Assembly (NCBI GenBank): GCA_002914805.1
Contig: JXTB01000089.1
Span: forward strand, 647,496 to 711,495
Reading direction: 5' to 3'
DNA length: 64,000 nucleotides
From: Parasponia andersonii
Lineage: Eukaryota > Streptophyta > Magnoliopsida > Rosales > Cannabaceae
Under the pieces are notes generated by a model that did not search any database, was not told the origin of the DNA, and saw only the letters and a list, made by a program, of their open reading frames with translations. The translations under genes and the position numbers were made by a program. Within the stretch, counting starts at the first letter, position 1. The number at the start of each line of letters is the position of its first letter. Shown in pieces: positions 10,789-23,878 of this stretch.

Positions 10789-11079
10789 GGCTCTGTTTGG
10801 AATCTGAATTTTGAAGGAAAAACAGTTGTGAGGACAAAATCAAAGAAAAATAAAGAGGAAAATAGTTTTTCTACAACTATATAGAGCTTTATTTTGAAAA
10901 CATTGGCTTTATTAAACAATGTGCCCAAATTCTATATAGTAGAAAATGGCATGAAATCTAACTTTCACTTTTTTTGAAAAATATTTCTATCCTTTTTTGT
11001 TAGAATCTAAACAAGAGAAAATAAAATCCCTTTTAATTTTTTTTCTTTCTCTTTAAAAATCCAAGTTTCAAACGTAGCC
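10789..11079. mobile_element. Tourist-like MITE (PIF/Harbinger type), 291 bp
   Basis: The left end GGCTCTGTTTGGAATCTG and the reverse complement of the right end, GGCTACGTTTGAAACTTG, form imperfect terminal inverted repeats. Both ends are flanked by TAA (10786-10788 and 11080-11082), the 3-bp target used by Tourist/PIF elements. There is no coding capacity. It lies 9 bp outside the target duplication of the next LTR element. Confidence 0.78.
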
Positions 11080-11091
11080 TAAGAGTTATAT

Positions 11092-13395
11092 TGTAGTAAT
11101 CCAATTTTTTTATGGGTAATTTAGTCATTTGACCTTAAAATAAAAAAGCTTAAATAGTATATATATGTGCCATTATCTCTCTCTGTCTCGTCCATCTCCC
11201 TCCTGACCTCACTCTCTCCCCCTCGTTCTCTCTCGCTCGTTTATAGCTGAAAATGGGCGAAAGAATGCTGGAGCTTGCCCAACCATCATGTAGATTGCTA
11301 GATTGTTGGCGAGGTCCTCCCGTGTTGCCAACAAGTTACGCCGCTTGTCCCTAGTCGCCGCCGAGCTCCGTATTGTCAAAAAGCACCATTAATGACCTAA
11401 GGGAGCTTTGATTTCTAGTGTCATTTTGGACTATTTCAGGTTGCGTTCTTGGGCTCTTTGAGAAACCTCAAGGTATATATTTCACGATCCCATTTTTGTG
11501 TATTTTTGAGCTCGGATTTTAGTTTTCGATCTAACTATTAGATTATATTTTTGATGTCATTTTTGGAATGTGCTTGAAAAATAGAGAAGTTTGATATATA
11601 TATATATATATATTGACTATATTTAGTGACAAGCATGAAATCGATATTTAATAGTTTATATTTTGTCTAGTTTTGTGTGATACTGGTCAGGTGTTAGTCC
11701 AGACCTGAATTTGTCGAATTATATGTCTAACTTAGCTATTTTGGGCATTAAGAATTTAACGAAGAGGTCCGTTCACTAACTTGAAGATCTGTCGAGAAGT
11801 TGATTTTCCCTAATTGAGCGATCAAGGGTGTGGAATTGATTCCCTTACCACCCAAACGATCGTTCCATCGGAGCCTTGAGGATCCAATAGCATGCTATCA
11901 TTATTCTAGTGAGGTAGGGATTCTGATACCACTATTTTACATTGTTTTTGGTTCAAACTTAATTTCTGCAACACATGATGACAAATGTAATTTTGAATTG
12001 TTTTGAGATATATGTGATAGAATTGAATTGTATTATATACATTAAATTACTCTGAGATTTTTTTAAGTGCATGTTATTTTTGGATACATTAAAATAAGAT
12101 TGCTGTGCTGATCATTTTTCTATAAAATTTAATTAACTATTTTATTAAAAACTAGAGCATTATTTAAAATTAAATTACTACATGGCTACTTTTACACATC
12201 AGTTTAGAGTATACGTGTCATAGGATCACACATGAGTCTAAAGTTAGCATCATGGCACTTTTATAGTGTGGCATTGTGGCCCCACTGATGGTGTAAAGTC
12301 TATGAACTTGTGCGAGGTATTTCTTCTGATTATCTCCCCATTTGGCACATATAGGCAATGTGGTTACCCTTCTATGTTTGGTAGGCAATATGCGAGTGTC
12401 TTCTCTGATTATAGATTAGGTGTCAGGCAGGCTGTATGGCACATGTAGCGCCAATACCTTGGTTTACATTTATGAGAGACAATGAACTCATGGGTATGAG
12501 TGGATTTCTGTCATGTGATCGTGGACTGATTGATTTTCATATATCATACTTTGTGTCTATATATATATATATGTGCATACAGACTATTGGTTTTGAAGAT
12601 TATGTTTTCATACTTATATATATATATATATATATATATAATATGGACTGTCAACTTTAGAAATGGGTATATATAAGTGTATACATATGGTTTTGCAAAA
12701 CAAGTATCTTTGGATTAAACTAACATAGAGGGGCTTTCCACCACCAAAAAGGTTTTAAATGAGGTAACAGTTTTCTTACTGAGCTTTCGAGCTCACCCTT
12801 CTTATTTTTCCCATTTTTTAAGAGGTTATTCATTTGAGTCAGTTGTCTCATTGACTGGGCAAGTTGCTTAGTTTATGTTGCAGTCTCATTCCTATTCCTC
12901 TTCGGTTGCTTCTCATAACTTGTTTCATTTTTTTTCATTTCTAACTGTTTAGTCAAGTTTATTATTTATGAAAAGTGAATGTATGAGGACGTATTTTCTA
13001 CTATTTAAAGATCTGGTGTATAAATAGGACCCCTTGGTTCTTAAGGAGCATATTTTTAAAGTTTTAAGTATTTAGAATTTTGACAAAATCTGTAAGTTTA
13101 ATTTTAGACATTCGGGTTAAAGATTTGAAAGAAATCTATTAAATCAGTACTGTATTTCTATTAAACTAAGTTTTGTATAACTTAACTATATTTTCTGATA
13201 TTAAATCAGTGTATCTATTTTTATAAATTAAACTAAATATGAACTCTATTTTTATATAGATTTTCTAATGATTTGAGGACTAAAATATAAAAATCTAAGT
13301 ACTTGGTTTCTTTCGAATTTTATAAAACTCTTTATTCATATTAATTTACACTCAAAATTACCAAAAGTCACAACCTTATATTTTGAGTCGTGATA
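11092..13395 (+). repeat. left (5') LTR of the non-autonomous element
   Basis: It starts TGTAGTAATCC and ends TCGTGATA. A TATA-like block AGTATATATATG (about 11156-11167) is followed by a CT-rich leader with CTCTCTCCCCCTCGTTC. It matches 15354-17659 throughout, with many scattered transitions and small indels. Internal TA runs occur at 11598-11613 and 12619-12641. Confidence 0.9.
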
Positions 13396-13399
13396 GAAT

Positions 13400-13417
13400 T
13401 GGTATCAAAGCATGGCT
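13400..13417 (+). other. primer-binding site
   Basis: TGGTATCAAAGCATGGCT begins four bases after the LTR end and matches the usual plant initiator-methionine tRNA primer site TGGTATCAGAGC with one change in the core. Confidence 0.85.
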
Positions 13418-15338
13418 TCAAATCTGTCTAGGATCATATGCCTATATAAATTTTCAGTGTTTAAAAATATTTTGGAAATTATTTTGAGAAATACTTCATA
13501 CATCACTTAAGAATTGGTTTGATAAGTTACTTTTGCTCATATTTCTTTCAAGTCCTCTATTAAACCTTTTCAAAGTGAAATTCTAGTGTCTTTTGAAGGA
13601 TGATTTCCTAAGAATGTTAGTCTCGAAAGTATTAGGTTGACATGAGACTATTGATTTCCACTCTTGGCATAATCCCTCGCTTCAAATGGACGTTCGTTCC
13701 TGTACACTTTCGTCCATTCAGGTTGTAGGTTATATGAACCTCGTAGGTTCTAACGTTACAATTCGATATCCTATGTCTTGGTCATTGTGTTTTGACCTTC
13801 TTGTGGATTGTCTATGTGTTATCCCTCGGGTTATGCTATCTTCCTTGTTGGTAGTATTTGATTGTGGTTGTAATTACTTAGGGACTTTTTTGCTTGTGAT
13901 ACACCAGTTTAGTGTTTGTACTTCATTGATGTAGCTTGACTTTATTAGTGTTTATCAGAATGAGACTTTATTTTCTTGAAATTGATACCTTCCTGATTAC
14001 TTAGTTTAGATACATTGTGACTTGGTTCTATATTTGAATGATTGTATTGGTAGTATTTTTTTACATAACATGCTCATTGATTAAGTAATTAGTTTGATGT
14101 TTTGAAATATTGTCTAATTATAGTATTTACATATCCCTCATTTCATCAAGTTTTGTTATTGTGGTTCTTTGAATGAGAATTCTTGAGTTGTTGAGGGTCA
14201 AGTTGGATTTAAAATTGAGTCATTTGGTTTTGGGACTTTTAGAAATATCAAGTTGACAATTAAGGTTTTAAACAACGTTGACCTTTGATGTAGTTTGCCT
14301 TATTAGTTAATGCATGGTCCCTTGGTATTTGTTGGATTGTTTAGCCATTGTGATTCATGTTAGCCCGATTTCCCATGGTGTGAACAAAATTACATTGAAG
14401 TTATGCAGAACTTATTTTAATTGGAGTTTGGGCATTGTATAATTAGTTTTGACTGATCTCCCTAGTGTTGGGAAAACTAGGGAGGAGAATGAAACTTTGA
14501 TTTTCAAATCAATAAATGGTACTGAGTTATATACCTCGACTTTATATTTGATGGATTTTGAGTTATGCATATTAGTGTATGATTTCCTTCTTGAAGATTT
14601 GGTTGTAGCTTCCAAATTCATGTAGCCTATGTGTATTATTGGTTTACTATGTCTAGTATAAATCTCCATTAACTATTAATATTTATTTTGAATAGTTAAG
14701 TGAGAATTGGAGTTTGTTTTACCTGTCTTGAGAAAATGTTTTGACAAAATTTTACACTTTAATATTTTCTAAATTACCCTATTTTCTTTATAAAAAAATG
14801 AAGTGTGAACTTTCAAACTTTTTGAGAAACTTTATTGACTTGAAGATCATCTAGGACCGGATACTAGTTGCAGACAAATAGGTATGTCCTAAGAGATTAT
14901 TGATCTAGTATGATTAGAGGGACGATATTTTTATACATAATATTTAGTTTGTTGTTCTAGTTTAGTGTCTTACAATCAGTGTTCAAAGTCATATGTTTTC
15001 GGCTTCTAGCCATAGATATCATTATCTTTTGATCACTCACCTACTTGAGGTTGTTATTTCTAACCATGGGTGTTGAGATTCTTGTATCTATTGTTGAGCC
15101 ATCTTATAGTTTCACATCTCTCTATGTGCATCCTTATATCATACCATTGTGCGGTTCGGTATATTAGTAAGATTTTGATGCCAGGTGAAGTGTGTCTGTT
15201 CAACACGTTTTCATCAACTCGTGTTCGGTTTACTACTCGTAAATTCTATAATCAAGTGTTCTATACACTTCCAGTGACTATTTCTTTTGATCTTGTTCAT
15301 ACTATCGGTTTGTGTCTAAATTTCGGGATGAAATTCCT
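13418..15338 (+). other. internal region without recognisable gag or pol
   Basis: All six frames are short and show none of the retroelement motifs (CCHC, DTG, YxDD, RNase H, HHCC). Met-started readings at 13686-13934 and 15070-15342 have no recognisable domain. The last part, AATTTCGGGATGAAATTCC (15319-15337), is the typical sequence just upstream of the polypurine tract of Del-type Ty3 elements, which supports descent from an autonomous element. Confidence 0.7.
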
Positions 15339-15353
15339 ATAAGGAGGGAAGAA
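15339..15353 (+). other. polypurine tract
   Basis: ATAAGGAGGGAAGAA lies immediately before the right LTR, as expected for the second-strand primer. Confidence 0.85.
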
Positions 15354-17659
15354 TATAATAACATAATTTTTTAAGGGTAATTTAGTCATTTGACCTTAAA
15401 ATAAAAAACTTAAAAATTAAATATTATATATATATGCCATTATATGTCCATCTCCCTCTCGACCTTACTCTCTCCCCCTCGTTCTCTCTCGCTCGTTCAT
15501 AGCTAAAAATGGGCGAAGGAATGCCAGAGCTCACCTAGCCATCGTCCGGACTGCCAGACTACCGGCGAGGTCCTCTCATGTCACTAGTAAGCCGTGTCGC
15601 CTGTCCTTGTTCGCCGCCAGGCTCTGTAGCACCAAAAAACAACATTAATGGTGTGAAGGATCTTTGATTTTCAGTGCAGTTTCACACCGTTTCAGGCCAT
15701 CTTCTTGGGCTTATTGGATTCATATCGTCGAGAAGACTCTCAAGGTATATACTTCATGATTTTGTTTTGCTCGGTTTGAACATTTCTATTTTGAATATTT
15801 TGATATCAGAGTTTAGTTTTCGATCCGAATGTTAGATTATGTTTTTAATGTTATTTTTGGAATGTACTCGGAAAATGGAGAAGTTTGATATATATATATA
15901 TATACATATATATTAGCTATACTTGGTGACGGGCACGAATCAATATCTATCGGCTTAGATTTTATCTAGTTTTGTATAACACCAGTCCGTATTAGTCTAG
16001 AGCTGTATTTGTCAAGTTATATGTATAACTTAGTTATTTTGGGCATTAGGAATTCAACGAAAAGGTCTATTTACTGGTTTGAAATTCCGTTGAGAAGTTG
16101 ATTTTTCCCAAGTGAACGATCGAAGGCATGAAATTAGTTCCCAATCCTCTAAACGTTCTTCCAATTGATACCTTGAGGATCCAATAGCGTGGTATCGCTA
16201 TTCTAGTGAAGTAGAGATTCGGTTACCTCTATTTTACATCATTTTTTGTTAAAACTTAATTTCTTCAACACACGATGACAAATGTGATTTTTGAATTGTT
16301 TTAGGATATATGTGATGGAATTGAATTGTATTATATAGATTAGATTGCTTTCGGATTTTTCTGAATATAGGTTATTTTTGAATATATTTAAAATAGGACT
16401 GTTGTACTACCCATTTTCTATAAAAGTTAATTAATTATTTTATTAAAAACCAGAGCATCATTTGAACTTAAATTACTACATAGCTACTTTTACACATCAG
16501 TTCAGAGTATACGTGTCATAGAATCACACATGAGTCCCAAGTTAACATTATGAGATTTTTATAGTGTGGCGCTGTGGCTCTACTAACAGTTCAGAGTTCG
16601 TGAGCCTGTGCGGAGTATTTCTTCTGATTACCTCCACATTTGGTAGACATAGGTAATACAGTTGCCTCTCTAGGTTTGGTAGGCGACACATGGATGTCCC
16701 CTCTGGTTATGGGCTAGATGTTAGGCAGGCTCTATGGTACACGTAGTACCGACACCCTGATTTTCATTGATGAGAAGTGATGAACTAATATGTATAGGTA
16801 GATTTGAGTCATGTATTTGTAGACTGATTGATTTTCAGATATCATATTTTGTGTATATCTATATATATGTATATGCATACAAAGTATTGGTTTTGGAGAT
16901 CATGTTTTCATACCTATATATATTTATACACATATATATATATGGACTGTCAAATTTAGAAATGAGTATGTATAAGTGTATATATATGGTTTGCAAAAAG
17001 GGTATTTTCGATTAAACTAATCATGCAGAGGCTTTCTATCACCAAAAAGGTTTTAAGTGAGGTAATGGTTTTTTTACTTAGCTTTCGTGCTCACCCTTCT
17101 TATTTTCTTTTCTTTTTAGGTAGTTGTTCATTTGAATCAGTTGTCTCGTTGGCTGGATAAGTTGCTTAATTTATGTTGCGGTCTTATTCTTATTTTTCTT
17201 CGGTTAGTTCTTATAATTTATTCCATTCTTTTCATTTCTAACTGTTTAGCTATGTTTATTGTTTATACTAAGTGAATATATGAGGACGTGTTTCTACTAT
17301 TTAAAGATTTTGTGTATAAACAGGATCCTTTGGTTTCAAAGGAACGTACTTTTAAAGTTTTAAGTTTTTAGAATTTTGACAAAATTTGTAAGTTAAATTT
17401 TAGACATTCAGGTTAAAGATTTGAAAAAAGATCTATTAAACTAATATTTGTATAACTTAACTATATTTTCCAGATATTAAATCGATATGTATATTTTTAT
17501 AAATTAAACTAAATATGAACCTTTTTTTTATATAGAATTTCTAATGATTTGAGGACTAAAATATAAAAACCCAAGTACTTAGTTTCTTCTGAATTTTGTA
17601 AAATTTTTTATTCATATTAATTTACACTCAAAATTAGCATTAGATTTTGGGTCGTGAGA
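15354..17659 (+). repeat. right (3') LTR of the non-autonomous element
   Basis: It starts TATAATAACAT (first dinucleotide TG changed to TA) and ends GTCGTGAGA, directly followed by the TATAT target duplication. It has the same block order as the left LTR, including the CT-rich leader at 15462-15493. Confidence 0.9.
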
Positions 17660-17664
17660 TATAT

Positions 17665-18337
17665 ACTTTATACATAAAATCTTAACTGTTTTCTTAACAT
17701 ATTTTCATAAAATCTCAAGAGTTGTTTTTTTAGTTCCTATCCCATATTTTGCTAACCATTGTTACAGGGGTTATGTAATTAAAGACAATTTTTTTTGGGT
17801 AAAAATTAATAAATTTTTTGACAACTGGTAGAGAAAATAAATTATCCTTCTTAAAGCCATACATATCATCGTTAAATTTATTTACAGAAAATTATGTTCT
17901 ACCAGTTGAAAAGTAAGGATTCACTGATCACATTAGTTAATGTTTCAACACCCACATAGGGAAAACAATTTTTGTCTAAATTCTAAAATGAATTTATATC
18001 TAAGGCGCACATATAGAGAAAATCAAGAATATAGGTAGATAACGTGCATTTGCCCAATTGCTTAAGTTCATGATAGATTACAAATAAGCTTTGTCATGAC
18101 CGAAGCCAAAGATAATGAATGCGTCAAACTTTTACTTGATTCGGAAGTCGCGAGTTTATTTGACAAATGTCCAAAAAGTTTCTATTTGGTAAAATAGTTA
18201 TATCTTTAAAAGATCCAAAATTCCAATTATTGAACCAATTGTACAGTTTTTATAATCACCATTAAGTATGTATCAATAAATAATAGTCAAGAAAATAATA
18301 ATTTAAATTCATGCTTCATCATCATCTTCAACACACA
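17665..18337. other. spacer, nothing recognised
   Basis: AT-rich DNA between the non-autonomous LTR element and the copia element. No coding or structural signal is supported. Confidence 0.5.
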
Positions 18338-18342
18338 AGTAT

Positions 18343-18796
18343 TATGGAAAATAAACTTATTTTAGGCCCAACTTCAAAATCAAAATCCAAGACTATAAAT
18401 TGAACTTCAACCCAAAACTTGATCCAAGTCTCTCAACATAGAGTTTAACTATTTGAAGCACCTATTGGCTCAAATTCCTCAAAACCCACAAAAGAGAAGC
18501 ACAATTAGAAAAATAATCCAAGTCCTATAAAGTTCTACTTATGAATCATGTGATTTGTATTAGATTAAGTGTGTGGTATTTGTAGTTTTTGTATTTATTT
18601 AATTAGACCACTTTGTGTTGTTGAGAATGGTTTATACTAACTATAACCTATTCCCATTTGAGTTCTAAGTATCAAATAAGAAACAAAGCTTCTAAGAGTG
18701 AAGTAGGGAAGAAAAGAAGCATAGTTTCTAGTGAGATTGAGAGTTTCTCTTGTAAAAATATTTGAATGATTAATAAAGCTTGTCATATTTCCAACA
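18343..18796 (+). repeat. 5' LTR of the copia element (454 bp)
   Basis: It begins TATGGAAAATAAAC (TG changed to TA) and ends TTTCCAACA. It is shorter than the 3' LTR because it lacks a 54-bp duplication. Confidence 0.88.
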
Positions 18797-18799
18797 AAA

Positions 18800-18817
18800 T
18801 GGTATCAAAACGAGATT
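18800..18817 (+). other. primer-binding site of the copia element
   Basis: TGGTATCAAAACGAGATT begins three bases after the 5' LTR and resembles the initiator-Met tRNA site, with changes in its right half. Confidence 0.78.
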
Positions 18818-19292
18818 GTAAGAAATATCTTCAAATTTTAAGTATGTTATGTGGATACTACTTTGACTACTCTTCTACATCAGAAATGATTTCCTAAGAA
18901 TGAGAATGCGGTCAATTTGTTCATAACCTATTACTATTACATATCAAATCGAACTCGATGAAATGAACACACTACTACAAAGATTAACTCAATCAGAGTT
19001 TGAACGAGCCTGTACAATTCATCAAAAGTTTGCTATCAGAAACTAATTTAACTCACTCAGTTGAGTCGAGTCTGAGCTAAGTCAGAGCCAAGCCACCAAG
19101 CCTATTGACCAAGCTATCAGAGCTATTTGACTGAGTTACCTAAGCCATTAACTGAGCTGTTGACCATCGTTGACCTTTGACTAAGAAGGTTAATTTTGAC
19201 CAAGTTCATATACCAGTCAATCCTAAGGTTTTTTGATATTCCCGATTCATCTGTGTAGTTAAAATTGTCAAAATCTCATTCTATTAAGAGCT

Positions 19293-22200
19293 ATGGCTAT
19301 CAATAGTTTAGCATCTCTTCAAGTTCTTCTACGTAAGGGTAGTAACTTTGATAATTGGACTATCAAAATGAAGGTATTCCTTAGAGTACACGATGTCTAG
19401 GAGGTAGTAGAGAAAGACTATGAAAAGTCATGAGATAAGGTGACACTATCCTCAACACAAAATGATAGCTTAAAAAATTCAAGAAAGAGAGACAAAAAGG
19501 CTCTCTTTCTTATCTAACAAGTTTTAGATGATGATGGGTTTGAGAAAATCTTAAGTACAACTTCTACTAAGGAAGCATGGAAGAAACTTCAAGTCTCTTA
19601 CAAGGGAGAAAATAAAGTTAAAAAGGCTCTTCTTCAAACTTTAAGATGAGAGTGTAATTCGCTGCACATGATAGAGATTGTGTTAGTTTTTGACTAATTT
19701 TCTAGAGTTTTAGCCATTTTTAATCAAATAAAAGGAGATGGTAAAAAATTAGAAAATGATGTGATTATGGAAAAGATTCTCCGATCATTAGATCCAAAGT
19801 TGGAAAACATTATTACTATCATTGAAAAAGCTAAAGATTTGGAAGCCATGACAATAAAACAATTCTTGGGTTCCTTGCAAGCCTAAGAAGAAAAAAAAAA
19901 GAAAAAGCCTAATTTTAAGGAACAGCTTCTCAAGACATAACTCACAAAGAAAGAATATCGCCAATGCGGTGATAGGAGTCAATGTGGTCATAGTAAAGGA
20001 TAAGGACGTGGTACAAGTCATAGTCATAGACGATGTTGGAATTCCAATAAGAACAAAAATTATCATAACAACAATTTCAAAAAAGGAGAGAGCTCTATAA
20101 GAGGACATGGTAAAGGTCGATCGAACTCGAGGCATAAGAAGTCTAAAGTTGAATGTTATAATTGTCACAAGTTTGGTCATTATACTAGATAATGCAAAGC
20201 ATCTAATAACAAAAATTGAAGAGAAAATCAATTATATTGAAGAAAAAACAGAACAAAATGACACCGTACTACTAGCATTTAACGACAACAACGAAGTTCA
20301 TAATAATATATGGTATCTTGACATCGGTACTAGCAATTATATGTGTGGGCATTAATCAATATTCGTCGAGCTTGATAAATCAATAAGTGGGAATGTTTCT
20401 TTTGGTAATGATTCTAAAACAACAATAAAAGGAAGATGTAAAATTCTTACCCATTTGAAAAATAGGGGATATCAATTCATTTCAAATGTTTATTATGTTC
20501 CCATCTTGAAAATAAATATTTTGAGTTTTGGACAGTTCTTATAGAAAGTCTATAATATTCACTTGAAAGATTACAATCTTTCTATAAGAGATAACAACAT
20601 GAACTTGATTTTCAATTTGCCTCGGTCAAGAAATAGAATGTTCTTTTTGAACTTCCAAAATAATGTGGTGAAATATCTCAAAGCATATTATAAGGATTCA
20701 TCATGGCTATAGCATCTAAGATTTGAGCACCTCAACTTTAGAGGATTACAGCTACAATCTAAGAAAGAGATGGTGAGAGGCTTGCCAAGTTTCAATCACC
20801 GTAATTAGCTTTGTAAAGATTGCTTTCCAAATAAGTCAAATTCAAGAGCTCAAAAGCCGCTTGAACTCATATACACTGATATTTGCAGTCCGATCAAGCC
20901 AAGTTCTTTTGGTTAAAAGAAACTGCTCTTGCACTTCATTGACGATTTTTCAAGAAAAACTTGGGTTTATTTCTTAAAAAATAAGTAAGAAGATTTTGAG
21001 GCTTTCAAGAAGTTCAAGGCTGGGGCAGAGAAAGAAAGCGGTCTTGGAATCAAAGTCATAAGATCCGACAGAGGAGGAGAATTCACTTCTAAAGAGTTCC
21101 AAAAATGTTACAAAGCAAATGAAATTCGACAGCCCTTAATTGTTCCAAGGTCCTCTCAATAGAATTGTATAGCAGAAAAAGAAGAACTAGACCATTCTCA
21201 ATATAGCTCAAAGCACACAAAAAAGTGAAAGATTACCCAAGGAGTTCTGGACCAAAGCTGTTGCATATGCAATCTACTTATCTAATCAATCTCCAACAAG
21301 AAGTTTGTGGTTAAAAGATATCACAAGAAGCATGGAGTGGACAAAAGGCTGGAATCTTCCGCTTAAGAGTCTTTGGAAGTATAGCCCATATACATGTATC
21401 AGATGAACATAAAACCAAGCTTGGTAATAAAATCGAAAAGTACATTTTCATCGGCTATGACACTAATTCCAAAGGTTATAAGTTATACAATCTCAATAAT
21501 GGAAAGTAATCATCAGCAAAGATATAGTATTCGATGATGAAGAATAATGAGATTGGGAATCACATGACAAAGATTACAACTTTGCTCTTAACTTCGAACA
21601 TGATGAATAAGCAACAAAGGAGCAACCAGTAAAAGAGCTCACTATGCCACCTACTTCACCTTTGTCAACCGATGATGAAAATTCACTACCATCATTCTTA
21701 ACTAAAAGACATGAAGAACGTATAAGAAATCTCTAAGATCTGTACAAGGTAGCCGATAGACTCGAAAACCTTGCTCTATTTTACCTTTTTATGGATTGTA
21801 AGCTAATGAACTTCCAAGAAGTTGCATAAGATGAGAAAGAAAGAAAGCAATGAATGAAGAAGCAAAGGCCATACAGAAGAATAACATTTGAAAATTATCC
21901 ACTCTTTTCGAAGGTCATAAAGCTATCAGTGTAAAATAAGTGTACAAGGTGAAGAAGAATGCATATAGAAAGGTAGAAAGATACAAAGTAAAGCTTATAG
22001 CAAATGGCTATAGTTAAAGAACTGGAATTAATTATGACAAAGTATTTGCCCCTATTGCACAGTTCAAAACTATAAGATTAATTATTTCTCTTACTGCTCG
22101 AAACAAATAGAAGATCAATCAAATGGATGTGAAGTCTACATTTCTGAATGGAGTTCTTGAAGAAGTAATCTACATCAAATAAGTATTGAGTTAAGAGGTG

Positions 22201-23310
22201 AAAAAGTATAAAGACAAAGTGTTGAAGTTGAAAAAGTCTCTCTACACGCTAAAGTAAGTACCAAAGGCATGGAACAACTAAATTGACAAGTATTTCTAAG
22301 AGAATAGCTTCACTAAATGTCATTTTGAACATACTCTCTATGTTAAAATTAAAAATAGAGAAATTTTGGTTGTATGCTTATATATGGATGATCTTATGTT
22401 TACTAGAAGTATTCAAGAATGTTCAACGAATTCAAGTTTAACAAATTCAAGAGAGTTATAACACATGAGTTTGAAATGACAGACGTCAAATTTATGGCAT
22501 ACTACCTCAGTATAGAAGTTAAGTAAAAAGAAGAAGGTATTTTTATCTCCCATGAAAGCTATACGAAGAAGATCTTAAAAAAGTTCAACATAGATGATTG
22601 CAAGTTAATAAGTACACCACCGAAGTAAGGAATAAATTTTTCAAAGATGATGAAGCATAAAATATGGATCCAAAACTCTTCAAGAGTCTTGTTGGATGCC
22701 TGTGGTATTTGACATATACAAGACTTGATATTTTCTATGCAACTAGACTAGTGAGTCATTGCATGGAAACTCCATCAACCATTTTAAGGCTGCAAAGAAA
22801 ATTCTTCATTATCTAAAAGATACAATCAATATTGACTTGTTCTATTAAGTTTTCAATGATTACAAGCTCATTAGATACATTGATAATAATTGGGCCGGAG
22901 ATACCGATGATCGAAAAAGTATAACCAGTTTTGTATTTTTTTATAGGAGAAACTATTTTCACATAGGTATCTAAGAAATAATTGATTGACACCGTTTCAA
23001 CATGTGAAGCTGAATGTATGGCTACTACATCGTGTGTTAATCATGTAATCTGGTTAAGAAACTTGTTCAAAGAGTTAAGTATACCTCAAAAGAAGGCAAC
23101 AGAGATTTGCATTGACAAAAAGTTAGTAAAGCTTTGGCTAAAATCCAATATTTCATGACCAAAACAAGTATATCGACACCTGCTATCATTACATAAGAGA
23201 ATATATTGTAAGCAAAGAAGTATAATTAGAGTATGTCATGTCTTATAATCATACTATTGGCATTTTCATTAAGTCGCTCAAGTTTGGAGACTTCGCAAGG
23301 TTAAAAAACG
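19293..23310 (+). pseudogene. copia gag-pol polyprotein relic
   Basis: The start at 19293 gives MAINSLASLQ, a copia gag N-terminus. The CCHC knuckle CYNCHKFGHYTR (20152-20190) lacks its last cysteine context because of a stop. The protease remnant WYLDIGTSNYMCGH (about 20311-20355) has DIGT in place of the usual D-S-G-A. The pre-integrase histidine motif follows near 20710, then integrase with FIDDFSRKTWVYFL (about 20938) and RSDRGGEFTSKEF (about 21062). RT shows YDKVFAPIAQ (about 22033), QMDVKSTFLNG (about 22120) and YMDDLMFT (about 22380). RNase H shows WAGDTDDRKSITSF (about 22890). Stops and several frameshifts occur throughout, many explicable as C-to-T or G-to-A changes. Confidence 0.9.
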
Positions 23311-23342
23311 TATTTAGTATTATAAAATAAGTATAAGAGGAG

Positions 23343-23873
23343 TGTTGAAAATAAACTTATTTTAGACTCAACTTCAAAATCAAAGTCCAAGATCATCAAT
23401 TGAAGTTCAGTCTAAAACTTGATCCAAGTCCATCAACATAGTGTCTAACTATTTGAAGTACCCATTGACTCAAGTTTATCAAAATCCATAAAAAGAAGTC
23501 TAATTTGAAAAATACCCATTGACCCAAGTTCATCAAAATCCATAAAACAAAGTCTAATTAGAAAAATAACCCAAGTTATTGAAAGTTCTACTTATGAATC
23601 ATGTAATTTGTGTTAGGTTAAGTGTGTGGTTTTTGTAATTTTTGTATTTGTTTAAGTAGACAACTTTATATGATTGATAATGGTTTATACAAACTATAAA
23701 TATGCTCTCCATTTGAGTTCTAAGCATCAAGTAAGAAGCAAAATTTCTACGAGTGAAGTAAGAAAGAAAAGAAGTATAGCTTTTAGTGAGTGACTGAGCT
23801 TGAAAGGTGAAATTAAGAGTTTTCTCTTGTAATAATAGTTAAGTGATTAATAAAGTTTGCCTAATTTCCAACA
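23343..23873 (+). repeat. 3' LTR of the copia element (531 bp) with internal 54-bp duplication
   Basis: It begins TGTTGAAAATAAAC and ends TTTCCAACA. A block starting CCCATTGAC at 23461 is repeated at 23515. The 5' LTR has this block once, so the duplication postdates insertion or arose in only one LTR. Confidence 0.88.
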
Positions 23874-23878
23874 AGTAT

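Larger units (their letters stand above)
11092..17659 (+). mobile_element. non-autonomous LTR retrotransposon with 2.3-kb LTRs (LARD-like)
   Basis: Two long direct repeats (11092-13395 and 15354-17659) flank an internal region of only 1958 bp. A primer-binding site follows the left LTR and a polypurine tract precedes the right LTR. The 5-bp flanks are TATAT at 11087-11091 and TATAT at 17660-17664. No gag or pol domain could be read in any frame of the internal part. LTR ends (TG...GTCGTGATA/AGA, originally GTCGTGACA) and the tRNA-iMet type PBS resemble Del-type Ty3 LTRs; that affiliation is an inference. The element must have depended on proteins from another copy. Confidence 0.9.
18343..23873 (+). 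mobile_element. Ty1/copia LTR retrotransposon, complete outline, decayed
   Basis: Two LTRs (18343-18796, 23343-23873) flank a gag-pol relic in the copia order gag, protease, integrase, RT, RNase H. The target duplication is AGTAT at 18338-18342 and 23874-23878. A tRNA-iMet-like primer site follows the left LTR, and the purine tract ATAAGAGGAG precedes the right one. Tens of in-frame stops show it has long been inactive. A Tork-type lineage is possible from the gag, but this was not tested. Confidence 0.92.

Noticed and set aside
19788..20231. 147-codon minus-strand ORF
   Set aside because: It is antisense to the copia gag region, where gag motifs and the CCHC knuckle are read on the plus strand.
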